A DNA stretch of 9,915 nucleotides from Saprospiraceae bacterium. Its GTDB lineage: Bacteria; Bacteroidota; Bacteroidia; Chitinophagales; Saprospiraceae. The stretch spans positions 1 through 9,915 of the forward strand of contig JALHPW010000131.1 of NCBI GenBank assembly GCA_022842255.1, read 5' to 3'. Positions 1-7,736 of the stretch are shown here, piece after piece; position 1 is the stretch's first letter; each line of letters opens with the position of its first letter. The notes below the pieces were generated by a model that made no database searches, was not told the origin of the DNA, and saw nothing but the letters and a program-made list of their open reading frames with translations. The position numbers were made by a program, and so were the translations under genes.

Positions 1-1170
1 GAGCGCACAAACCTTGAAAAACCGGCTTTGAGCACTTCCAGCAATTCAACCCAACAGGAAGCATCGGCGGTTTCTACGCAGCCGAAAGCCATCGGAACAC
101 AAAAGCGTGTGCCCGCCGCCAAACCTGCAACCACCTCGAAAAATGTTCCAGGTGTAAAAGCAAACCCCGTAAATCAGGCTCCAATTGCTTACACTTTTGA
201 GCCTGCCCAAACCACTCAAACGATTGATTTACAACAACAAACGATTGGTAGTGCAGAAAAGGAAGCGACTGTTGGCCAAAACAAATCCGAGATAGATTAT
301 CTGCTGCTGCCTTCGGGCGAAGTAGGGTTCGTGATATCAGGCAACCCAAACAAGCATGACATTACCCCTCAAACGTTCAAATCTACCTCCCGCCGGAAAA
401 AAGCGAAGCCCAAACTTTGCTACGACTTTGCAAGGCACCCCAGCGCATGGTTGGTGGACGTATATGCCGGGCCTTCCCTGGCCCAACGCTCTTTGACGAG
501 CCGGCAGGACGATGAGCCTTACCTGAAACAACGCCTTGGCACCGAGCGTCGCAGTGTGGCCATGAATGCAGGGGTGCGGGCATCGCTGATGTTCAACAGC
601 AATTTCCTGCTGCGCACGGGTGTAAATTTTGATCAGGTGACGGAAGTTTTTGAATTCATTGACCCGACAACCGTCATCTACCGTTTGGAATTTACGCCCG
701 GCAACCCGGTACCAGATACCTTGGGTGTGGAATACGGTGAAAATTACCTGAAAACATACAACCGCTATGCCATGCTCGACGTCCCACTGCTGGTGGGCAT
801 GGAGATGCGTCGCGGCCGCTCTGGGTTTAGCATCAATGCTGGTATTTCGGCCAATGTGCTTTTCCAGAAACGCGGGGCCATCATTGACCCTGGTACGGAC
901 GAGCCAGCCCGGTTCGGGCCACTCCCCGATCCCGGCGATTTTACAGCGCCAGGGCCCAGGGTTGCATTGAGCCAGGAGGTTTTCCGTACCAATCTGGGCT
1001 TGAGCGCCACGGCCAGCATCCAATGGTATTGGCATGTTTCCACGCATTTCCGGGTATTTGCAGAACCTTCCTTCCGGCAGATACTCAAGCCGATAACGGT
1101 CAAAAACCATCCTGTAGAACAACGCTACAGCATTTTGGGACTTCGATTGGGCGCAACCAGGATTTTTTAA
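1..1170 (+). CDS. Outer-membrane beta-barrel protein with long low-complexity linker (5' end outside window)
   Basis: The reading frame is open to the first base, so the true start lies upstream; a TTG at 28 is only an internal candidate. About 389 codons are visible. The first ~148 residues are rich in Ser, Thr, Gln, Ala, Pro and Lys with no hydrophobic segment, like a periplasm-spanning linker. A basic patch (SRRKKAKPK) precedes the C-terminal ~240 residues, which alternate polar and hydrophobic residues (WLVDVYAGPSL, NFLLRTGVNFDQ, FRVFAEPSFRQIL) and end in a terminal Phe, as expected for an outer-membrane barrel of the PorT/OMP_b-brl kind. I infer a barrel tethered to an inner-membrane or periplasmic N-terminal part that cannot be seen. 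A lipoprotein gene follows after 78 bases on the same strand, probably in the same operon. The barrel assignment is by pattern only; ligand and role are unknown. Confidence 0.72.
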   Translation, partial: ERTNLEKPALSTSSNSTQQEASAVSTQPKAIGTQKRVPAAKPATTSKNVPGVKANPVNQAPIAYTFEPAQTTQTIDLQQQTIGSAEKEATVGQNKSEIDYLLLPSGEVGFVISGNPNKHDITPQTFKSTSRRKKAKPKLCYDFARHPSAWLVDVYAGPSLAQRSLTSRQDDEPYLKQRLGTERRSVAMNAGVRASLMFNSNFLLRTGVNFDQVTEVFEFIDPTTVIYRLEFTPGNPVPDTLGVEYGENYLKTYNRYAMLDVPLLVGMEMRRGRSGFSINAGISANVLFQKRGAIIDPGTDEPARFGPLPDPGDFTAPGPRVALSQEVFRTNLGLSATASIQWYWHVSTHFRVFAEPSFRQILKPITVKNHPVEQRYSILGLRLGATRIF

Positions 1171-1248
1171 CAAACAAGCCGGGCAGCGCAAATTCGCTAG
1201 AGTGGGTCTAGCACACAGTACAAAACACCAATTTAAACGAGTAGAAAA

Positions 1249-2208
1249 ATGTTACGCATTAGAATTACATATTGGCCGGTGATGATGCTCCTTGTCCTAG
1301 TGGCTTGCCGCAAGGATGTGGAAGACTTTAAACCTTACGCGCCTTCAGCGGAAGCTTTGGGCAGTTTGTTGGCGGCACAAGTCCCCGATGCATCAAGGTA
1401 TACCAGCTTCACATTCAGCAATTTAGCGACCGATAAAACATTGGAAACCGCCAGTGGCGCACGTATATTTTTGGTGGACACCGACGCACTTTTTGAAGAT
1501 GCATCCACTGGACAGCCGGTATTGTGCAGCACCTGTTCGGACTTGAAAATTGAAATCACCGAGGTGTTGGACAAGCGGGACATCATTGCGCGAGGGCTGC
1601 ACACCGTGGGGGATAGTGGAACCCTTTTTGAGAGCGGCGGCATGGTCAACGTGACCGTCAGTTGCAATGGTGAGAAATTGGCACTTTCACCCAGCAGGAC
1701 CTTAAAAATCCAGCTCCCGAACAACAATACCCAAAGTGGTTTATTTGTGTTTGCCCAGGGCGCAAGTACCAGTGAGCAATGGTCCAACAGCAATCAAGAG
1801 GTTTATGAGGCAGAGTGGCCGGTGGCTGGTGGCAATACCCAAACCGGGTATGAATTGCTGGTAAAAAAACTCGGTTGGTCGGCCAGCGGCCGTTCGATTA
1901 CCGACCCAACAACTTCGTATTGTATTGAACTCCCCCCCGGCTTTGCCGACCAAAATACCTTGGCCTACATTGTTTTTAAAAACCAGCAGGTGGTTGCACC
2001 CTTGCAATTTGACCTTGGCGACAACAGTTTCTGTTTCCCTAAGGCCCCCACCAGTTATCAGGTACAATTGATGGCGGTGAGCAAATTGGGGGAACAATAT
2101 TGGCTCGGCAAAGCACAAACCGAGATTGGGAGTACCAGTGCTACTTACCCCTTAGGTCCGCAACAATTGACGGAAGACGCCGTGGTTAACTTCGTTAAAG
2201 GCCTTTAA
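1249..2208 (+). CDS. Putative lipoprotein of unknown function
   Basis: A 319-residue protein. The start is fixed by a short basic N-terminus (MLRIRITYW), a hydrophobic stretch and a lipobox LVAC with Cys20, followed by RKD; it should be cut by signal peptidase II and anchored through Cys20. The mature part looks all-beta in two portions. Residues ~65-160 contain a CSTC pair (Cys93/Cys96), Cys139 and the segment LFESGGMVNVTVSCNGEKL; I recall similar Gly-Gly-Met segments in uncharacterised secreted Bacteroidota proteins but cannot name a family. Residues ~185-319 form a second portion with a conserved-looking KKLGWSASGR stretch and Cys225/Cys262, which may form a disulfide. It follows the barrel gene by 78 bases and ends at a strong terminator, so the two are likely co-transcribed and may act together at the outer membrane. 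No catalytic motif is visible. Confidence 0.8.
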   Translation: MLRIRITYWPVMMLLVLVACRKDVEDFKPYAPSAEALGSLLAAQVPDASRYTSFTFSNLATDKTLETASGARIFLVDTDALFEDASTGQPVLCSTCSDLKIEITEVLDKRDIIARGLHTVGDSGTLFESGGMVNVTVSCNGEKLALSPSRTLKIQLPNNNTQSGLFVFAQGASTSEQWSNSNQEVYEAEWPVAGGNTQTGYELLVKKLGWSASGRSITDPTTSYCIELPPGFADQNTLAYIVFKNQQVVAPLQFDLGDNSFCFPKAPTSYQVQLMAVSKLGEQYWLGKAQTEIGSTSATYPLGPQQLTEDAVVNFVKGL

Positions 2209-2247
2209 CCGTCAAAAAAATATCCGTGTTTAGTAAGATTCGTACAG

Positions 2248-2281
2248 AGCCGAGCCGGAAAAGTCCGTGCTCGGCTTTTTT
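2248..2281 (+). terminator. Intrinsic terminator after the lipoprotein gene
   Basis: An 8-bp perfect stem (AGCCGAGC at 2248-2255 with GCTCGGCT at 2269-2276) is extended by CGGA/TCCG (2256-2259 with 2264-2267), one bulged T (2268) and a four-base loop. A run of six T (2276-2281) follows on the plus strand. It ends the barrel-lipoprotein transcript. The T-run overlaps the stop codon of the convergent transferase gene at 2280-2282. On the minus strand the hairpin is not followed by a T-run, so it probably works mainly in the plus direction. Confidence 0.9.
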
Positions 2282-3335
2282 ATTTATTGCCCAGGGCCTG
2301 TATTCTTGGTATGACAAAAAGCACAAGGGTGAACAAAAACGCCAGTAAAAACTCCAAAAACAGGACGGTAAAAATACCGTGATGGTTGAAAGCAAAAGCA
2401 ACTGTGATAAACAGCAGGTTGACTGCAATCAGCACCAGTGTGGCGCCAGTATGGCTAAGCCCAAACCCTAGCAATTGATGATGGATGTGTGTTTTGTCGG
2501 GTTTAAAGGGCGAACGGCCCCGAACGATTCGGCGCATAAAAACGGATAAGGTATCGTACAAGGGCAAAATGAGTACCGCGATAGCGATGGCTGGCGCTGC
2601 GCCCAATACGTAGGGATGGTCGGTGGGGAGTTTGTAGTTCGTTTCAATAAAGGCAATGGCCAGAATGGCGCACACCGTACCGAGGAGCAGAGAACCGGTG
2701 TCGCCCATAAAAATTTTTGCGGGTGTAAAATTGTACCGCAAGAACGCCAGTACCGCGCCCCCGAGGGAAAAGGCAACCACAGCCAGTGCTGGTGTATCGG
2801 CCAGGAAAAAATAGGAGCCAAAAATCATACAGCTCAGCAGCCCAATGCTTCCCGCCAATCCATTGATGCCGTCAATCAGGTTGAAGGCATTGATGATGCC
2901 GATAATGGCCAGGATGGATAGGCTATAACTGGCCCAGTCCGACAGCTCGTGAATGCCCCAAAAACCATAAAAATTAGTAACCCGGACGCCAGCTTTATAG
3001 GATAAAATGACAGCCACCAGCACTTGTCCGGCCAGTTTTTTCCAAGGTGAAATAGGCATCAAATCGTCGAAGATCCCTAGGATAAAAATCAGGATGAAGG
3101 CGGCTAGGATGTATTGCAGCAGGGCAAAACTGCCTACGGGGGTCCAAAGCACGATTCCACAGACGGTACCGCAAAAAATACCAATCCCGCCCAGGGAAGG
3201 GGTGGGTTCGTGGTGAGCGCTTCGGTCGTTTGGGAGGTCATAGATTCTTCGTTCTTTGGCGACCTTGATGATGATTGGGATGATGATCAGGGTCAGTATG
3301 AACGCGGTGAAAAAGCCAAGGAGAAGGGCGTTCAT
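2280..3335 (-). CDS. WecA/TagO-type undecaprenyl-phosphate N-acetylhexosamine-1-phosphate transferase (glycosyltransferase family 4)
   Basis: A 351-residue polytopic membrane protein, hydrophobic almost throughout, with the usual length and about ten or eleven membrane segments of the MraY/WecA superfamily. In order it shows the N-terminal YDLPNDRSAHHEPTPSLGG segment (32-50), the Asp-Asp pair D90-D91 (LGIFDDL), the NAFNLIDGINGLAG motif (149-162, with N152 and D155), D212 in FMGDTGS, and the HIHH motif (283-286) after RGRSPFKPDK. The HIHH loop points to the WecA/TagO/WbpL side of the family rather than MraY. Such enzymes move a sugar-1-phosphate, usually GlcNAc-1-P, from a UDP-sugar to undecaprenyl phosphate on the inner membrane, starting assembly of surface polysaccharide. 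The exact sugar cannot be read from sequence. It lies 66 bases downstream of accA on the same strand with no clear promoter between them, so it is probably co-transcribed. Confidence 0.93.
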   Translation of the reverse strand: MNALLLGFFTAFILTLIIIPIIIKVAKERRIYDLPNDRSAHHEPTPSLGGIGIFCGTVCGIVLWTPVGSFALLQYILAAFILIFILGIFDDLMPISPWKKLAGQVLVAVILSYKAGVRVTNFYGFWGIHELSDWASYSLSILAIIGIINAFNLIDGINGLAGSIGLLSCMIFGSYFFLADTPALAVVAFSLGGAVLAFLRYNFTPAKIFMGDTGSLLLGTVCAILAIAFIETNYKLPTDHPYVLGAAPAIAIAVLILPLYDTLSVFMRRIVRGRSPFKPDKTHIHHQLLGFGLSHTGATLVLIAVNLLFITVAFAFNHHGIFTVLFLEFLLAFLFTLVLFVIPRIQALGNK

Positions 3336-3401
3336 AGGCGCACAATGGGTTGATTCGGAACGATTACGCCTAGGGTACGATAGGTATGGAAGTATACGGG
3401 T

Positions 3402-4367
3402 TTAGGAAGAAAGCCTTTTGTAATGGCCCATTTTGCTGTATTTGTCGATACGTGCCACGATGCGTTCTTCTGGGTCTTGTCCGGCTACTTTGGCCAATTC
3501 TTCCTTGATATGTTGTTTCAGGGTTTCGGCCATTTTTTCCGGAGCATTGTGTCCGCCGCCCAAGGGTTCTTTCACGATGCCGTCGATGAGGCCGAAAGAA
3601 AGCATGTTGTCGGCGTCGAGTTTGAGCGCATCGGCGGCTTGTTCTTTAAAATCCCAGGAGTGCCAAAGGATGGAAGAGCAGGATTCGGGAGAAATCACCG
3701 AATACCAGGTGTATTCCAGCATGAACACCTTATCGCCCAAGCCGATGCCCAGTGCGCCACCGGAAGCGCCTTCACCGATGATATAACAAAGGATGGGCAC
3801 CTTTAATTGTGCCATTTCGAAGAGGTTGCGCGCAATGGCTTCTGCTTGTCCGCGTTGCTCCGCCTCGATGCCGGGATAGGCGCCAGGCGTATCGATTAGG
3901 GTGATTACTGGGAAACCAAAACGTTCGGCCATTTTCATCAAGCGCAATGCTTTGCGGTAGCCTTCCGGGTTGGCCATGCCGAAATTGCGGTATTGCCGCA
4001 TTTTGGTGTTCACCCCTTTTTGGTGTCCGATGATCACCACGGTTTGGCCATCCAGGTCGGCCAAACCACCTACGATGGCGTGGTCGTCGCCTGCATAACG
4101 GTCGCCATGCAGTTCGATAAACTTTTGGCAGATCGTGGTGACATAATACAGGGTATAGGGGCGTTCGGGGTGACGCGATAGCTGCACCTTTTGCCAGCCT
4201 GTGAGGTTGGAATATATTTCTTCGCGTTTGCTTTGGATTTTGCCTTCGAGCTCGCGTGTCATGGCGCTCACGTCGAGTTCGCCTTTTTCGCCGACCTCTT
4301 TGAGTTTCTCCAGTTGTTCGTAGAGAGCCTCCAGGGGCTTTTCAAAATCCATGAAAGTCATTGCCAT
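3402..4367 (-). CDS. accA: Acetyl-CoA carboxylase carboxyltransferase subunit alpha
   Basis: A 321-residue protein of normal length for AccA. With AccD it transfers the carboxyl group from carboxybiotin on BCCP to acetyl-CoA, making malonyl-CoA for fatty-acid synthesis in the cytosol. The N-terminus is helical (MDFEKPLEALYEQLEKL), followed by SRHPERPYTLYY (64-75), ELHGDRYAGDDHAIVGG (85-101) and the crotonase-fold core with IDTPGAYPGIEAEQRGQAEA (158-177), the glycine-rich GEGASGGALGIGLGD (198-212) that forms the oxyanion/CoA site, and ISPESCSSILW (225-235). No zinc finger is present, as expected, since that belongs to AccD. Met1, Met3 and Met6 are all possible starts; the outermost was kept, and homologues usually begin just before DFEKP. 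A good -7 promoter element lies 39 bases upstream. The gene diverges from the tRNA-Asp gene. Confidence 0.97.
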   Translation of the reverse strand: MAMTFMDFEKPLEALYEQLEKLKEVGEKGELDVSAMTRELEGKIQSKREEIYSNLTGWQKVQLSRHPERPYTLYYVTTICQKFIELHGDRYAGDDHAIVGGLADLDGQTVVIIGHQKGVNTKMRQYRNFGMANPEGYRKALRLMKMAERFGFPVITLIDTPGAYPGIEAEQRGQAEAIARNLFEMAQLKVPILCYIIGEGASGGALGIGLGDKVFMLEYTWYSVISPESCSSILWHSWDFKEQAADALKLDADNMLSFGLIDGIVKEPLGGGHNAPEKMAETLKQHIKEELAKVAGQDPEERIVARIDKYSKMGHYKRLSS

Positions 4368-4405
4368 AGCGCGGGTTTGCTTTTAACGGTCTTTAAAAGG
4401 GGGAG

Positions 4406-4413
4406 CAAAGATA
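4406..4413 (-). promoter_or_regulatory. Probable -7 promoter element of accA
   Basis: Read on the minus strand this is TATCTTTG, an exact match to the Bacteroidota -7 consensus TAnnTTTG, 38 bases before the accA ATG, which leaves a leader of roughly 30 bases. No clean TTTG -33 element is found at the usual 17-23 base spacing; the nearest (4443-4446) is 29 bases away. The call therefore rests on the -7 element and its position. Confidence 0.6.
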
Positions 4414-4481
4414 CATTCCGGGCCGTTGTTTTTCTCAGAAGACAAAAATCGAGGGCTGATTGAAAAATATTTCCCGAAAAG

Positions 4482-4514
4482 TTTGTTGCTCCGGACTTAG
4501 ACATCCTATCTTTG
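4482..4514 (+). promoter_or_regulatory. Bacteroidota-type promoter for tRNA-Asp
   Basis: TTTG (4482-4485), or TTG (4486-4488), forms the -33 element and TATCTTTG (4507-4514) the -7 element, with 21 or 18 bases between them. Both elements fit the sigma-ABfr consensus. Transcription should start near 4520, some 18 bases before the mature tRNA 5' end. Confidence 0.75.
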
Positions 4515-4537
4515 CCCCGCTTTTGGAAAAAAGCACT

Positions 4538-4611
4538 GGATCGGTAGTTCAGTCGGTTAGAATGCCGCCCTGTCACGGCGGAGGTCGCGGGTTCGAGTCC
4601 CGTCCGGTCCG
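4538..4611 (+). tRNA. tRNA-Asp (GUC anticodon)
   Basis: A full cloverleaf can be drawn. The acceptor stem GGATCGG (4538-4544) pairs with CCGGTCC (4604-4610) with one T-G wobble. The D stem is 4547-4550 with 4560-4563. The anticodon stem CCGCC (4565-4569) pairs with GGCGG (4577-4581), and the seven-base loop carries GTC at 4572-4574. The T stem is 4587-4591 with 4599-4603 around loop TTCGAGT. The discriminator base is G (4611), the known aspartate identity base. The 3' CCA is not encoded (CAA follows) and must be added by nucleotidyltransferase. A promoter lies just upstream and a terminator begins 8 bases downstream, so this is a single-gene transcript. Confidence 0.98.
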
Positions 4612-4618
4612 CAAGTAA

Positions 4619-4650
4619 AGCCTGCTCATTTGAGCGGGCTTTTTTGTTTT
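4619..4650 (+). terminator. Intrinsic terminator of tRNA-Asp, copy 1
   Basis: AGCCTGCTCA (4619-4628) pairs with TGAGCGGGCT (4631-4640) with one T-G wobble. If the closing A-T pair opens, the loop is ATTT. Six T (4640-4645), then G and four more T, follow. Confidence 0.9.
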
Positions 4651-4699
4651 ATCAAAAGTCTCTAGGCTCTCAGCAATGAGCGGCCTTTTTTGTTTTATC
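4631..4699 (+). repeat. Direct repeat of the terminator 3' arm and T-tail
   Basis: Positions 4631-4653 and 4677-4699 are identical at 22 of 23 bases, offset by 46 bases. The only difference is G4638 versus C4684, which lies in the stem and is balanced by a matching change in the 5' arm. Confidence 0.9.
4664..4696 (+). terminator. Second, near-duplicate terminator, copy 2
   Basis: AGGCT (4664-4668) pairs with GGCCT (4682-4686) and CTCA (4669-4672) with TGAG (4677-4680) around a GCAA tetraloop, with C4681 bulged. Six T (4686-4691), G and four T follow, the same tail as in copy 1. It gives a second stop for the tRNA transcript and shields the regulator gene downstream. Confidence 0.8.
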
Positions 4700-4864
4700 T
4701 CAGGTTAAAAACGTGACAAACACGCTGTTAGCCTTTTGTTGTTTGAAGTTTGGGTAGGGAAGTGGGTAGAATACCCCAAGTTCTTTTATCCAAAATTGCT
4801 GCATGGTGTTATTATTGCTGCCAAAATTGAAAAAGTAGGCACCCAACGCGTGCTTTCACAACAA

Positions 4865-7693
4865 ATGCACGGCAATCCAACCAATCTTAAGCATCTGAAA
4901 GCCCAGTTTCCTTATTTCCTGCTCCTATTTGGGATGATGGCGATGGGGCCTAAGAGCCTGAGCGCCCAAGCAGAATTTCAGGGGAAAGATTTGGCCACCG
5001 TAGAAAAATATTTGCGCTCCTTTAAAAACGACAGTGCCATTGCGCTTACGGGCCAGTTGTTGGACGGATTAAAAAAACGCAATCAAGAAAATTCCCCTTT
5101 TGGTATTCGCGTACAGTTGGCCGAAGCTATTGCCTTTGAACACGACCAACGAGGTGAAGAAGCCATCAAAAAGCTAATTCAAGTCAAACAACTCAGTAGC
5201 GAACAACACCTTTGGGATGTGTGTGCAAAAGCATGCATAACGCTGGGATTATTGTATGAAAAAATCTCTTTGCCCAAAAGCAGTTTAGAACACCTACGGG
5301 ATGCGCAGGAGTATATCCAACAATTTCAACTGGATACCATTTACCCGCAGTATACGCTACGGATGGCCTCCTGGCACAGATTTTTTGGACAAAGGGATTC
5401 TGCGCTATATTTTACCAAACAGACGATTCAAACCGCCTCAGAACAGCAACTGTATTTGGAAGAGGCAATAGGGCACATGTTGATGAACTTGCTCTTGCCA
5501 ACCGAGGCTTTGGAAGAACGCTTGCAGCATAGCACGAAAGGATTGAGGCTTTATGAAAAAATAGAGGACTACACGGGTTGCAGTTTTATGTACAGTGCTA
5601 TTTCCAGTATTCATTTTCAAAAAAACGATTTGCAGCAGGCCTTACTTTTCAACGACTCAGCGCTGATTTCTGCCAACCGGTCCATCGTTGAAGGCAATAC
5701 TGAATTCCATACGCTAGGGTCAAATTATCAGTTTCGAGGGAAAATCTACAAATCTTTGGGGCAGTGGGATTCTGCCTGGTCGTACCTGCAAAAAGGGTAT
5801 GAACTGGAATTGGCCTTAAAAGAAAAAAACATCAATGATAAGATTGTTGAGGTGGATGCTCGTTACAACAACGGGAAAAAACAACAACAGATAGAGGCCC
5901 AAAACCTAGAATTGGCACTGAAAAACAACCAGCTTTCCTATACCTTGATCATTTCTGTGCTGGTATCGCTGATCGCCCTTGGACTTTTTTGGGCACTCTA
6001 TAAACAGCGGCAAGCCCGACGCGAACTTGCTACCCAAAATACCCTCATTCGGGAACAAGCGGAACAACTCCAGTCGCTGGATGCAGCCAAAACCCGGTTT
6101 TTTGCCAATGTCAGCCATGAGCTTCGCACCCCGCTCACGCTACTCACAGGTCCGATACAAACCTTGTTGACCGAAAACCAGTTGACCGAGAAACAAACGC
6201 TACTCCTCCAAATAGCCCAACGAAGCGGCAAACAACTGGGCCAACTTATCAACGAAATCCTTGACTTGCGCAAACTCGAAATGGGTAGAATGAACCTGTT
6301 GCTTGAACCCACCGAACTGCGCTCTTGGTTCCATAATTGCTTTTCCCAGTTCGAATCCTTAGCCGAGCAAAAACAACTTGATTATAAAATTATCCTGGAT
6401 ATTCCGGACAGGACAATGGCCGAGCTCGATCGGGAAAAATGCCGCCAGATTGTCTTCAACCTGCTTTCCAATGCCTTTAAATTTACTCCCCAAGGCGGTC
6501 ACATCGAAGGGCGTGTAGCGTTTTTGGAGCATAAACTACATCTCCAAATTGCTAACTCCGGTTCAGGTATCCATCCCGAGGACTTACCGCATGTTTTTGA
6601 CCGGTATTTTCAATCCAACCGCCCAGAAAAGCCTGTGGAAGGGGGCACCGGTATCGGCCTGGCACTATGCCGGGAGTATGTACAGTTGTTTGGCGGTCAC
6701 ATAAGTGCGGAAAGTAGGCCCGGTGCCGACACTATTTTTCGGGTAACATTCCCACTTGCCTTGTCGAACGAAGCAATAAAAGAATCTACCCATCAAGCAG
6801 AGCAGCACACCGAAAATGTATCGCACCCAAAAGTGGTGATTAAACCGTCCGATGGGACTAAAACCACAAAAGCTGTTGCTAAACAGGCCAACATCCTAGT
6901 CGTGGAAGATAATCCCGACCTGTGCGAATATATCTGTCTGATTTTGAAGGACAAGTACCACATACAGACAGCTGAAAATGGGTTGGAAGCATTGAAGTGT
7001 ATGGGTTTGAAGTTGAAGGAAATGGGAGGGGCTTCAAGCCTGCAAACATATTGTCCTCCAACACCAATCACTCCCGATTTAATCCTTTCCGATCTCATGA
7101 TGCCTGTGATGGATGGCTATCAACTGCTTGGACGACTGAAATCCGACGATTCGACCCGTCATATACCCATCGTAATGCTGACAGCACGCTCTGAGTTACA
7201 GGACAAACTCAAAGCGCTGCGGATTGGTGTGGATGATTACCTGACCAAGCCTTTTGATGACGAAGAATTGCTATTGCGCATCGAAAACCTGTTGAAAAAC
7301 CAGGCCATGCGGCAACAAGAAACGGTTGTAGTTCCCGAACAGGAATCAACTCGCCCGTGGATGTCGCAATCAGATTGCCAATGGTTGGAAACATTCGAGA
7401 CATACATCCAAAAACATCTTTCCAGCGACCAACTCAGCGTCACCGCACTTGCCCACAAATTCACCATGAGCGAATCCACCCTGCTGCGCCAGTTGAAACG
7501 GCTCACCGGGCTCTCCCCCCTGCAGTATTTGCAAGAAGTAAGGCTCAACGAGGCACGGCGATTACTGGAATCACGTTCCGGTTACACCATCGCACAAGTA
7601 GCCTCCAAGGTGGGTTATGACGATGCCCGCGCTTTCGCAAGAAGTTTTAAACAACGGTACAGCAAACTGCCCTCGGAACTAGTTGCGCCATGA
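4865..7693 (+). CDS. Hybrid two-component sensor/regulator: TPR-like sensor, histidine kinase, receiver, AraC-type HTH
   Basis: A 942-residue one-protein signalling system. The frame extends to a TTG at 4736, but ATG 4865 puts a normal Sec signal peptide at the N-terminus (hydrophobic FPYFLLLFGMMAMG, ending LSAQ at ~35), so that start was chosen. Residues ~37-320 are helical TPR-like repeats, presumably the periplasmic sensor; a coiled coil (~322-356), a membrane segment (~358-379) and a second coiled coil lead to HisKA with H418 in NVSHELRTPL. The ATPase domain has the N box NLLSNAFKF (532-540), a G1 box reading ANSGSGI with Asn564 where Asp is usual, and GGTGIGLAL. The receiver has E681/D682, phospho-acceptor D743 (SDLMMP), T773 and K795, plus an unusual ~19-residue insertion before D743. 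Residues ~845-940 are an AraC/XylS double helix-turn-helix. It should regulate a nearby target, most plausibly the MACPF gene 198 bases downstream. Confidence 0.95.
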   Translation: MHGNPTNLKHLKAQFPYFLLLFGMMAMGPKSLSAQAEFQGKDLATVEKYLRSFKNDSAIALTGQLLDGLKKRNQENSPFGIRVQLAEAIAFEHDQRGEEAIKKLIQVKQLSSEQHLWDVCAKACITLGLLYEKISLPKSSLEHLRDAQEYIQQFQLDTIYPQYTLRMASWHRFFGQRDSALYFTKQTIQTASEQQLYLEEAIGHMLMNLLLPTEALEERLQHSTKGLRLYEKIEDYTGCSFMYSAISSIHFQKNDLQQALLFNDSALISANRSIVEGNTEFHTLGSNYQFRGKIYKSLGQWDSAWSYLQKGYELELALKEKNINDKIVEVDARYNNGKKQQQIEAQNLELALKNNQLSYTLIISVLVSLIALGLFWALYKQRQARRELATQNTLIREQAEQLQSLDAAKTRFFANVSHELRTPLTLLTGPIQTLLTENQLTEKQTLLLQIAQRSGKQLGQLINEILDLRKLEMGRMNLLLEPTELRSWFHNCFSQFESLAEQKQLDYKIILDIPDRTMAELDREKCRQIVFNLLSNAFKFTPQGGHIEGRVAFLEHKLHLQIANSGSGIHPEDLPHVFDRYFQSNRPEKPVEGGTGIGLALCREYVQLFGGHISAESRPGADTIFRVTFPLALSNEAIKESTHQAEQHTENVSHPKVVIKPSDGTKTTKAVAKQANILVVEDNPDLCEYICLILKDKYHIQTAENGLEALKCMGLKLKEMGGASSLQTYCPPTPITPDLILSDLMMPVMDGYQLLGRLKSDDSTRHIPIVMLTARSELQDKLKALRIGVDDYLTKPFDDEELLLRIENLLKNQAMRQQETVVVPEQESTRPWMSQSDCQWLETFETYIQKHLSSDQLSVTALAHKFTMSESTLLRQLKRLTGLSPLQYLQEVRLNEARRLLESRSGYTIAQVASKVGYDDARAFARSFKQRYSKLPSELVAP

Positions 7694-7736
7694 TTTTGCG
7701 CTTAGATCGGCCTTTTTAGTACCCTTTACTTTCTAT

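Noticed and set aside
337..1191. A 284-codon open frame on the minus strand opposite the barrel gene
   Set aside because: It has no recognisable domain and a composition typical of a shadow frame. The plus-strand frame shows a coherent beta-barrel pattern with a terminal Phe, and both cannot be the main gene.
1196..1212. Small hairpin (GCTAGA with TCTAGC, five-base loop) between the barrel and lipoprotein genes
   Set aside because: The stem is six base pairs with no T-run. It is too weak to call a terminator, and the two genes are more likely co-transcribed.
1932..1938. Run of seven C inside the lipoprotein gene, considered as a phase-variation tract
   Set aside because: The frame is intact, the run is short, and it codes for an ordinary Pro-Pro stretch. 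No other sign of phase variation is present.
4538..4611. tRNA gene considered as an attachment site for an integrated element
   Set aside because: No integrase gene and no second copy of the tRNA 3' end is seen in the window. The downstream direct repeat is a duplicated terminator, not an att site.
4736..4864. An in-frame 43-residue extension of the hybrid regulator from a TTG
   Set aside because: It would bury the signal peptide behind 43 unrelated residues. ATG 4865 gives a standard signal peptide and is preferred.
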